Shown: one piece after another, positions 13,981 to 18,886 of the stretch
Numbering within the stretch: the first letter of the stretch is position 1
Layout of the letters: the number at the start of each line of letters is the position of its first letter
IMG/VR virus record: IMGVR_UViG_3300017772_000173
Span: 1-21,029 of that record
DNA: 21,029 nucleotides
Reading direction: 5' to 3' (one strand)
From: a virus
The notes under the pieces: model-generated
Told to the model about the DNA's origin: nothing
Databases searched by the model: none
Seen by the model: only the letters and a program-made list of their open reading frames with translations
Position numbers and translations under genes: made by a program

Positions 13981-14130
13981 TTAGTCCTCTTTGTCCTTAG
14001 TTTCCATAGATACGTTTACTAATGTACTATTGTACTCCCTAGAAATTAGTTCGATTAGTCGGCTTAAGTGGGCAGGGAGCCCTGTCTTATTATGTACCTC
14101 AAAAGATAGCTGTACTTTAGTTATAGCCAT
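13981..14130 (-). CDS. Small hypothetical protein (49 aa)
   Basis: An open frame of 49 codons with a strong site, AAGGAGG, ten bases before ATG 14130. The product begins MAITKVQLSFEVHN, continues LPAHLSRLIELISREYN and ends METKDKED. Strand-helix-strand is likely. The codons for the last residues of the upstream gene (ACTAAGGAGGACTAA) make its ribosome-binding site, and its own last codons are similar. It fills a 157-base gap exactly between two genes on the same strand. Function unknown. Confidence 0.65.
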   Translation of the reverse strand: MAITKVQLSFEVHNKTGLPAHLSRLIELISREYNSTLVNVSMETKDKED

Positions 14131-14135
14131 TGTTC

Positions 14136-14366
14136 TTAGTCCTCCTTAGTTTCATCGTTAGTGTTCTTAAGCGCCTCGTTAGCACTAGGTCTGCTATGTT
14201 CAGTTACCAGTGCCATAATTTCAGAGGCATACCTTAGGTCCTGATGGCTCTTACATGTTTCTCTGGCTCCTCTGTCCTTAGCTATCCATAGGCTAGGTGC
14301 CTGTACTTCCACTACCTTGCCGTTGCGTTTGTTGCGTAGCGTGTACTTAGTGTCTGAGTTATTCAT
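14136..14366 (-). CDS. Hypothetical protein
   Basis: A 76-residue basic protein (KYTLRNKRNGKVVEVQAPSL, then helix DRGARETCKSHQDLRYASEI) with an acidic tail (NDETKED). It overlaps the hexapeptide-repeat gene by eight bases. The N-terminal beta hairpin followed by a helix is reminiscent of small DNA-mimic or regulator proteins, but no family is recognised. Its last codons double as the ribosome-binding site of the next gene. Confidence 0.6.
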   Translation of the reverse strand: MNNSDTKYTLRNKRNGKVVEVQAPSLWIAKDRGARETCKSHQDLRYASEIMALVTEHSRPSANEALKNTNDETKED

Positions 14367-15084
14367 AGTATGCCCTCACTGCATTTTCCAAAAAATCTAA
14401 TATTAACATAGTTTCATCGCCTAGCTTAGTACCACTTCGAGTCTTTGTCCAGTGTTCCCTTGCTTCTTGCATTGTAAAGTACCTACAGCCCGCACTTACT
14501 CTGAATACCCCATCAGAGCATTGGCAATAGGTGAATACGTAGCCATCGCTACGCTTAATCTGTGGCAAGTCTCTATCGTATAACATTGTGCCTGTTATAA
14601 TACCCGCCTTTAGATAGACACCCCCATAGACCCTAGCATCCCCATAGACCCTAGCATCCCCAGAGATCTGAGAATTCCCATAGACCCTAGCATTATCAGA
14701 GACCTTAGCATCCCCATAGACTTTAGCATCCCCAAAGACCCTAGCATTCTCAAAGACCCTAGCATTCTCATAGACTTTAGCATCCCCAAAGACCCTAGCA
14801 TCCCCAAAGACCCTAGCATTCCCAAAGACCGTAGCATACCCAAAGACCGTAGCATTCCCAAAGACCCTAGCATTCTCAGAGACCGTGGCATTCCCATAGA
14901 CCCTAGCATCCTCATAGACTTCAGCATTCCAAGAGACGGTAGCATTATCAGAGACCGTGGCATTATCAGAGACCGTGGCATTATCAGAGACCTTAGCATT
15001 CTCAGAGACCCTAGCATTCCCATAGACCCTAGCATCCCTAGAGACCGTAGCATTATCAGAGACCCTAGCATTCCTCGTTATCAT
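14359..15084 (-). CDS. Hexapeptide-repeat (left-handed beta-helix) protein
   Basis: A 241-residue protein. Residues 5-154 are about 25 consecutive hexapeptides of the form [ND]-A-x-V-x-x (NARVSD, NATVFG, DARVYG and so on), the pattern of a left-handed beta-helix in which every third turn face stacks the Val. Such folds occur in acyltransferases and in many phage proteins labelled polymer-forming. Residues 155-241 form a separate domain with FTYCQCSDG, VSAGCRYFTMQEAREHW and LDFLENAVRAYYE, which matches my memory of the C-terminal domain that follows such helices in phage proteins. I see no loop or histidine arrangement typical of an acyltransferase active site, so enzyme activity is doubtful. 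A GGAGTGA site precedes ATG 15084. Repeat number is likely to vary between relatives. Confidence 0.8.
   Translation of the reverse strand: MITRNARVSDNATVSRDARVYGNARVSENAKVSDNATVSDNATVSDNATVSWNAEVYEDARVYGNATVSENARVFGNATVFGYATVFGNARVFGDARVFGDAKVYENARVFENARVFGDAKVYGDAKVSDNARVYGNSQISGDARVYGDARVYGGVYLKAGIITGTMLYDRDLPQIKRSDGYVFTYCQCSDGVFRVSAGCRYFTMQEAREHWTKTRSGTKLGDETMLILDFLENAVRAYYE
14623..15072 (-). repeat. 18-bp tandem repeats within the beta-helix gene
   Basis: About 25 imperfect 18-bp units encode the hexapeptides. On the plus strand they appear as phrases such as AGACCCTAGCATTCCCA. Several adjacent units are almost identical (for example the run at about 14935-14995), which would allow gain or loss by slippage. 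The repeats keep a second minus frame open for 153 codons. Confidence 0.85.
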
Positions 15085-15086
15085 AA

Positions 15087-15245
15087 TTATTCACTCCAAC
15101 CTGTTTTATGTTTAGTGTACCCTGTCTTTTGTTTACGCTTACGATCTACGAACGTAGTCGCTTTGCTGACTTTGTGCGCGTGCTTAGCTACAAAGTTTCT
15201 ATTGCTGTGTTTCTTACTGTCACCTTGTTTTCTAGTCCAACTCAT
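15087..15245 (-). CDS. Small basic protein (52 aa, DUF7230-like)
   Basis: An open frame of 52 codons between the beta-helix gene and 15242-15472. The product has NRNFVAKHAHKVSKATTFVD and then RKRKQKTGYTKHKTGW; it is strongly basic. The NRNFVAKHA...KA...DRK pattern resembles short phage proteins grouped as DUF7230, from memory. The ATG overlaps the upstream stop as ATGA. It may bind nucleic acid, judging by charge only. Confidence 0.65.
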   Translation of the reverse strand: MSWTRKQGDSKKHSNRNFVAKHAHKVSKATTFVDRKRKQKTGYTKHKTGWSE

Positions 15246-15472
15246 TTCCCGTATTCCCTTAGTTCCAATGCTTCTAAGATGCTTTCTAATGTGCTGTGAC
15301 CTTCCTCTACTTTCCTACACGGCACAGTCCCTATGTCATATGCGTTATAATAAGGCTTAGTGGGCGCTTGCTTGTAGTATTCAAGCTCCATTATGAAGTA
15401 TCTCCCGTCGTCAGTAACCCATTGTGATGGGTGTGTGGCCCCATTGCTTAAGTACATATTATAGGTCTTCAT
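15242..15472 (-). CDS. Hypothetical protein
   Basis: A 76-residue protein (MKTYNMYLSNGATHPSQWVT, then YFIMELEYYKQAPTKPYY, and a C-terminal helix TLESILEALELREYGK). No family recognised. AGGAG lies eight bases before the ATG, and the gene couples to the next by ATGA. It follows the methyltransferase-like gene by 22 bases. Confidence 0.6.
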   Translation of the reverse strand: MKTYNMYLSNGATHPSQWVTDDGRYFIMELEYYKQAPTKPYYNAYDIGTVPCRKVEEGHSTLESILEALELREYGK

Positions 15473-15494
15473 TTCCTCTGCTCCTTACGCTAAC

Positions 15495-16172
15495 TCAGGT
15501 AATTATGTGCTCGTTAGCTCTACAAAGAGCCTCCATAAATCCCCTAGGCGTGGTGCTACGGATCTTCTTAGTCTTAGCTCCTTTGCCTCCTAGCTTCTTA
15601 TGCTGTCTACTATACTGGCTCTCTGGCTCCACGGGAGCCACGGGAGGTTTAACTACGTCGGGAGTACACCATATGCCAGTCTTTTTAGTGTATGCGTCCC
15701 TAGGGGCGATGTGGTCTGGAAATTCTGGATGCTCTGCCTCCGCTATAGGTATGTACTGACCATAGTCACACGGATTAAAGTAGAAGTTAGGTTTGCGCCA
15801 TAGAGAAGCCAATACGCTTACAGGGTTCTCTAGGATTACAGGCACGCCTTTAGGTGCGTAGTGGTCATACGCGAGCCGGCATAGAGCCGCGGCATCATCC
15901 TGAAACTTAGGATTCTTTAGCCTTTTGGAGGCGAAGTGAGCCGCCCCAGAGACTGCTAGGTCTGTACAGGGTGGGAAGCCTATTACTAGCCTAGGCTTTA
16001 AAGCCCCTAGTAATTCCTTGGATACAGAAGCTCCCAGTTTTAGGTATTGAGGATGCCCCGTTAAACCTTTGGGGTGCTGAGTATCAACGGCTAAGACACT
16101 ATAGCCACGGTCTAACCATGGTTGTGCCGCGTAATCAGTGACGTTGAACAGTAGGAGAATATCGACTTTCAT
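15495..16172 (-). CDS. Cytosine methyltransferase-like protein without a target-recognition domain
   Basis: A 225-residue protein with a SAM-methyltransferase layout of the C5-cytosine type. From M1 (ATG 16172): a first strand DILLLFNVTDYAAQPW in place of the usual FxGxGG, an acidic end VDTQH (30-33), IGFPPCT (65-70) with C69 at the place of the catalytic Cys, LENPVS (114-119) like the ENV motif, YTKKTGIW (161-168) and TPRGFMEAL near the end. This order matches a family of short phage proteins that have PPC, ENP and TKxT motifs but little room for a separate target-recognition domain. It could modify DNA or be a catalytically changed relative. ATG 16172 is preferred to the GTG at 16214 because AAGGT lies upstream of it. 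It has its own promoter candidate and lies next to the Gp88-family gene. Confidence 0.7.
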   Translation of the reverse strand: MKVDILLLFNVTDYAAQPWLDRGYSVLAVDTQHPKGLTGHPQYLKLGASVSKELLGALKPRLVIGFPPCTDLAVSGAAHFASKRLKNPKFQDDAAALCRLAYDHYAPKGVPVILENPVSVLASLWRKPNFYFNPCDYGQYIPIAEAEHPEFPDHIAPRDAYTKKTGIWCTPDVVKPPVAPVEPESQYSRQHKKLGGKGAKTKKIRSTTPRGFMEALCRANEHIIT

Positions 16173-16232
16173 GGTGGTACTACCTTTAGTTAATTGAAGT
16201 TGAACTATAGACACCTTAAGTTTAAATGCCTA

Positions 16233-16261
16233 ATAATATTTAGTTATAAAAATCCTGTCCT
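16233..16261 (-). promoter_or_regulatory. Candidate leftward promoter for the methyltransferase-like gene
   Basis: On the minus strand AGGACA (16261-16256), a 17-base AT-rich spacer and TATTAT (16238-16233). The -10 matches five of six and the -35 four of six. The -35 begins two bases after the stop codon of the Gp88-family gene. The start codon lies about 55 bases downstream. Confidence 0.5.
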
Positions 16262-16263
16262 TC

Positions 16264-16920
16264 TTATCCTTTGGCTATAATGCCTAATTCTTTGATTTGT
16301 TTGCCCATCTTAGCACCATGGGCGAGGTATGCGATAACTTTTACATCTTTATTCCAACATTGTCTACAGGTTAGGCATTTACCTTCTTGTTCATATGCTC
16401 TGCATAGTGACATACCTTTAGCGGCATGGTCTACAGTGGGAACTATGGTACTCTGATTCCCTTTGTGACTCAGTGTTTCACCTGTAATGGAATCACTGGA
16501 ATACCTTACCACTACGTTAGGTAGCGCCTCAAGTTCACTGAGTACCTTTGCAAACTTAGTAAACTTGTGCATCCTTGTGGGTATCCAATGGTTACAATGT
16601 GGCGTGTTACGTGCTACCTCTAGGATCTTAGTAGCTAAGCCCAAAGAGTACATATCGCCAGAATCAAACCACCTAAAATACCTGTCGTTGTCTAACTCTG
16701 CTACCATGTCCTGAGTCCATTGTTCCCGTTGCCAGTCCTCCTTATTGTGTACCCTAGGGGCCTTAACATTAGGGAATCTATAGTTTCCAGTGGTAGCGTA
16801 GCATCCTTTGCAGGCTGGCACTAGGTTACCTTGTGAGTCCTTGGAGGCTGGGCAGGTGCTTAGTGCTTCAAGAGACCATGATCTACACGACATTTTAGAT
16901 GCTTTAGATAGCTTTAACAT
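16264..16920 (-). CDS. Gp88-family protein with cysteine clusters
   Basis: A 218-residue protein of the phage Gp88 type. From M1 (ATG 16920): C23, C37 and C40 (STCPAS, ACKGCYATTG), FRWFDSGDMYS (82-92), WIPTRMHKF (112-120), and a C-terminal group C173, C182, C185 and C188 (CRAYEQEGKCLTCRQCWN) with VKVIAYLAHG after it. The cysteines suggest metal or Fe-S binding. The family is common in phages and mobile elements and its role is unknown. I chose ATG 16920 over the longer TTG frame because the promoter -10 at 16951-16956 lies inside the longer frame and AAGGA stands before this ATG. Confidence 0.78.
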   Translation of the reverse strand: MLKLSKASKMSCRSWSLEALSTCPASKDSQGNLVPACKGCYATTGNYRFPNVKAPRVHNKEDWQREQWTQDMVAELDNDRYFRWFDSGDMYSLGLATKILEVARNTPHCNHWIPTRMHKFTKFAKVLSELEALPNVVVRYSSDSITGETLSHKGNQSTIVPTVDHAAKGMSLCRAYEQEGKCLTCRQCWNKDVKVIAYLAHGAKMGKQIKELGIIAKG

Positions 16921-16950
16921 TGTTCTCAGATCCTTAGTTGTTATGGACCC

Positions 16951-16979
16951 ATGGTAAACCAAGGGCCCTTGGTTGTCAA
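16951..16979 (-). promoter_or_regulatory. Leftward promoter with an 18-bp palindrome filling the spacer (Gp88 gene)
   Basis: On the minus strand TTGACA (16979-16974), then 17 bases, then TACCAT (16956-16951). The spacer, with one further base, is the perfect palindrome AACCAAGGGCCCTTGGTT (16957-16974). A near-palindrome ATGGACCCAT overlaps the -10 and start site. A protein bound to the palindrome would sit between the -35 and -10, as a repressor does at an operator. Confidence 0.7.
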
Positions 16980-16983
16980 GTAC

Positions 16984-17193
16984 TTAATACTCTTTGTTGT
17001 CTAGGTGCTCAACCAGCTCACTGTTTAACTCGTTGATTCTAGGTAGTATGTGATTGTGTATCAGTCGCAGAGTGTACCTATCGTTCTTCATAAGTAGGTC
17101 GCATACCTTAGCACTACCGTATAGGCCCGCGGCTAGTTCTGTTAAAATGAAGTTTAAAGGGGTTAGCTTGTTTACGTTTGGGTGTTTGATCAT
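16984..17193 (-). CDS. Hypothetical protein
   Basis: A 69-residue protein, predicted helical (NFILTELAAGLYGSAKVC, then RYTLRLIHNHILPRINELNSEL) with a basic N-terminus. AGGAG lies eight bases before ATG 17193. No family recognised. It ends four bases before the -35 of the Gp88 promoter. Confidence 0.55.
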   Translation of the reverse strand: MIKHPNVNKLTPLNFILTELAAGLYGSAKVCDLLMKNDRYTLRLIHNHILPRINELNSELVEHLDNKEY

Positions 17194-17204
17194 CGTTTAT
17201 TCTC

Positions 17205-17393
17205 CTATCGTTCGTTGAAGTGACTGGCTACGGCAAGGATGGTTGTCATTATGGTCAAGGGTATCGCCATTAGTAGCAACGTCTGTTGGTTTTGAGTGCT
17301 TCCTATTGATGCCAGTACAGCATTGAACATTACGACCATGAAGATTGTAAGCTCAACAGTAAGATATTCCACGTTATCCGGCATTAGTTTCAT
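17205..17393 (-). CDS. Small membrane protein with two transmembrane helices
   Basis: A 62-residue protein with hydrophobic segments at about residues 9-30 (YLTVELTIFMVVMFNAVLASI) and 38-57 (TLLLMAIPLTIMTTILAVAS), separated by a polar turn STQNQQ, and a short basic C-terminus. It is likely an inner-membrane hairpin. AAGGA lies nine bases before the ATG, and the promoter at 17429-17457 drives it. A holin-like or membrane-modifying role is possible but not shown; no lysis gene adjoins it. Confidence 0.62.
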   Translation of the reverse strand: MKLMPDNVEYLTVELTIFMVVMFNAVLASIGSTQNQQTLLLMAIPLTIMTTILAVASHFNER

Positions 17394-17428
17394 TGTGCTT
17401 AGTCCTTAGTTACTTAGTTGATGGGCCC

Positions 17429-17457
17429 ATGGTAAACCTAGGGCCCTAATTTGTCAA
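17429..17457 (-). promoter_or_regulatory. Leftward promoter with GGGCCC palindrome in the spacer (membrane-protein gene)
   Basis: On the minus strand TTGACA (17457-17452), 17 bases, TACCAT (17434-17429). The spacer contains the perfect palindrome TAGGGCCCTA (17439-17448). A second palindrome, ATGGGCCCAT (17421-17430), overlaps the -10. This copies the architecture of the promoter at 16951-16979. The -35 overlaps the last codons of the upstream gene. Confidence 0.7.
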
Positions 17458-17694
17458 ATGATTATCGTGAATCACGTCATCAAATGTTGCTGCGAAGTAG
17501 CTGTATTCAGCCTCCTCTTGAGACTTAAATTGATTCCGCGCGTCGTTTCTGTCCGCGTCCCAGTCATTCAATCCGTTTTCCGCTGCCATTCCCATTGCGT
17601 CTATTTCTTCCAGAGTGAAATCTTCTATTTTTGCAAGGTTGTCAATAGCAAGTAGCTGAATTACCCACTCTTGATATCCGCTAGTTTTGATCAT
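17446..17694 (-). CDS. Hypothetical acidic protein, first leftward gene
   Basis: An 82-residue acidic protein starting MIKTSGYQEWVIQLLAI, with a helix rich in Glu, Asn and Asp (AAENGLNDWDADRNDARNQF) and ending DDVIHDNHLTN. I chose ATG 17694 because GGAG lies nine bases upstream; the longer frame from 17739 has no clear site. It is the first gene of the leftward block and probably early expressed. It has no CTTAG, although its flanks are full of the word. Small acidic early phage proteins often inhibit host enzymes, but nothing here shows that. Confidence 0.55.
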   Translation of the reverse strand: MIKTSGYQEWVIQLLAIDNLAKIEDFTLEEIDAMGMAAENGLNDWDADRNDARNQFKSQEEAEYSYFAATFDDVIHDNHLTN

Positions 17695-17788
17695 TTTGTT
17701 CTGCTCCGTTTGGTGCGTTGCTTGATTTGATGAGTACATTGTACACTACTGGGTCCCTATGTCTACTACCGTTCGTCGGGACAATAAG

Positions 17789-17815
17789 TTATAAGAACCA
17801 GGGTGCTTAGTACCT
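17789..17815. repeat. 27-bp element, copy 2 (copy 1 at 13754-13780)
   Basis: Shares ATAAGAACC and CTTAGTACCT with copy 1, with four mismatches in 27. It lies about 95 bases upstream of the first leftward gene. Confidence 0.6.
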
Positions 17816-17866
17816 TAGGGTATTGGTGCTCTTTATATGCCTAGCCAGCATAGACCATAGTTCACC

Positions 17867-18068
17867 TAGCATACTGAGTGCACTAAGTCAACAGGGGGCT
17901 AAGGCCTTAGCATACTGAGTGCACTATGTCAACCATGGGCTAAGGCCTTAGCATACTGAGTGCACGTTGTCAACACAGTACGTGCGCTAGCATACTGAGT
18001 ACACTGTGTCAACCATGGTCTAAGGCCTTAGCATACTGAGTGCACGTTGTCAACATAGTCCTTAGTGG
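17867..18068. repeat. Five iteron-like direct repeats of about 41 bp
   Basis: Copies start at 17867, 17908, 17949, 17988 and 18029, spaced 41, 41, 39 and 41 bases, close to four helical turns. Each has TAGCATACTGAGTGCAC (one G-to-A change in copy 4), three variable bases, then GTCAAC. The remainder is partly shared: copies 1, 2 and 4 end with CTAAGGCCT; copies 3 and 5 share GTT in the variable position. On the minus strand every copy has TTGAC[AT], but the sequence 17 bases on is not a good -10. Same-face binding sites for an initiator or regulator fit best. Confidence 0.85.
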
Positions 18069-18123
18069 TACCCTAAGCAGCCCTCGCTGTCCAATGTTTT
18101 CTAAGTTATCCGATGAACGGTCA

Positions 18124-18233
18124 CCTAGCACAATGGCCCTAAGTTGTCTAAGATTACTTTGGACTAAGGCCCTTGGCCCTAAGTACCTAAGGGACTAAGG
18201 CCCCTAGCACAATGGCCCCTAGTTGTCTAAGAT
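18124..18233. repeat. Two 31-bp direct repeats 79 bp apart
   Basis: The copies at 18124-18154 and 18203-18233 share CCTAGCACAATGGCCC and AGTTGTCTAAGAT, 29 of 31 bases in all. Both are followed within about 10 bases by TTGG and ACTAAGG. They lie between the 41-bp repeats and the G-tracts. Confidence 0.75.
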
Positions 18234-18276
18234 CCTTTGGTACTAAGGGAGCCGGGCTTAGAACCTTAGGGACTAA

Positions 18277-18314
18277 GGGCTGAGGGGCTGAGGGACAAGG
18301 GGGCCGGGGTGGGG
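18277..18314 (+). other. G-tract cluster with G-quadruplex potential
   Basis: Six runs of three to five G (18277, 18284, 18292, 18299, 18306 and 18311) are separated by one to four bases on the plus strand. This meets the usual G3+ with loops of 1-7 rule. Three further GGG runs lie just upstream (18247, 18254, 18269). Confidence 0.6.
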
Positions 18315-18619
18315 ATTGGATCTTGGTTTACTTAGGGGTAGGCTACCAAGTTTACAAAAGAGTAAAACTAGGAACTAGGCCCTTAGACCCTTGGTTTAAC
18401 TAGGTACTAAGGCCCTAAGAACTAGGTAAACTAACCATAATGTAGTCAATGTGACCAATGTAACTAAGTACTTGAATACTAAGGGACTTTGAGCTAAGAA
18501 ACTTAGTAAATAACTAAGAAAAACCTTGACATTTAGGGTCAACTCGGGCATCATAGTTAACTAAGGGAAACTAAGCTAAGATTACTATGTAAAAACTAAG
18601 GTTTTAGGCCCTTAGGGTA

Positions 18620-18648
18620 TTGACTTTTGCTTAGATACATGTTATAAT
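18620..18648 (+). promoter_or_regulatory. Strong rightward promoter for the terminase genes
   Basis: TTGACT (18620-18625), 17 bases, then TATAAT (18643-18648), preceded by TGT, which makes an extended -10. The -35 matches five of six and the -10 all six. Transcription would start near 18655 and give a leader of about 230 bases before the small terminase gene. Confidence 0.8.
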
Positions 18649-18688
18649 ATTAACATAGTTCAAACAAAGATTAGTACACTAAGGTCTA

Positions 18689-18810
18689 AGGCTCTTAAGT
18701 TTAGCAAGTGTATTATCTTATGTATATAACTATAATAAAAAACTAAGGTTTCTGAGTAACTTAAGAGCCTCAGCTTACTAAAGCTAAGGTCCTGAGTAAC
18801 TTAAGAGCCT
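18689..18810 (+). repeat. One 12-bp arm with two alternative partners in the terminase leader
   Basis: AGGCTCTTAAGT (18689-18700) is exactly complementary to ACTTAAGAGCCT at 18759-18770 and again at 18799-18810. The partners lie in a direct repeat with a 40-base period (shared CTGAGTAACTTAAGAGCCT). In RNA the first arm could pair with one or the other, not both. Confidence 0.7.
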
Positions 18811-18849
18811 AAGGCTAAGTTTACTAAGCAATCACTTGCACCCATAGTG

Positions 18850-18867
18850 AACTTAGTTCACTAAGTT
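18850..18867 (+). promoter_or_regulatory. Hairpin just upstream of the small-terminase ribosome-binding site
   Basis: AACTTAG and CTAAGTT are separated by TTCA, a 7-bp stem with a 4-base loop, ending five bases before AAGGAG. It could affect access to the ribosome-binding site. Confidence 0.5.
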
Positions 18868-18872
18868 AACCT

Positions 18873-18886
18873 AAGGAGAAACTTTG
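18873..18886 (+). promoter_or_regulatory. Ribosome-binding site selecting a TTG start for the small terminase gene
   Basis: AAGGAG (18873-18878) lies five bases before TTG 18884. No ATG occurs in frame until well inside the reading frame. Confidence 0.7.

Larger units (their letters stand above)
17695..18883. other. Gene-free divergent control region
   Basis: About 1.19 kb between the leftward and rightward blocks with no credible reading frame; the frequent CTAAG and CTTAG words carry stop codons. It contains copy 2 of the 27-bp element, five ~41-bp direct repeats, a pair of 31-bp repeats, a run of G-tracts, a strong rightward promoter, a leader with alternative stems and a hairpin before the terminase site. 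AT-rich stretches lie at about 18640-18750. Direct repeats, G-tracts, AT-rich DNA and divergent transcription together are typical of an origin or control region, although no origin has been shown. Confidence 0.75.

Noticed and set aside
14610-15071. A 153-codon minus-strand frame within the beta-helix gene (repeats of Met-Leu-Gly-Ser-Leu-Gly).
   Set aside because: It is kept open only by the 18-bp repeats of the real gene in another frame; it has no ribosome-binding site and the product is low complexity.
17867-18068. CRISPR array.
   Set aside because: The intervals between conserved cores are short (about 15 bases) and similar to one another, the cores are imperfect, and no cas genes are present.
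17867-18068. Five ordinary sigma70 promoters on the minus strand, since each copy has TTGAC[AT].
   Set aside because: Seventeen bases on, the sequences are TAAGGC, TAGGTG or TAGCGC, which match only the first two bases of the -10 consensus. They are therefore listed as repeats, with a promoter role left open.
18526-18557. Second rightward promoter starting with TTGACA at 18526.
   Set aside because: The -10 at 17 bases is CATCAT and the closest alternative is CATAGT at 20 bases. The promoter at 18620 is far better. The TTGAC/GTCAA inverted pair there may be a protein site but evidence is thin.
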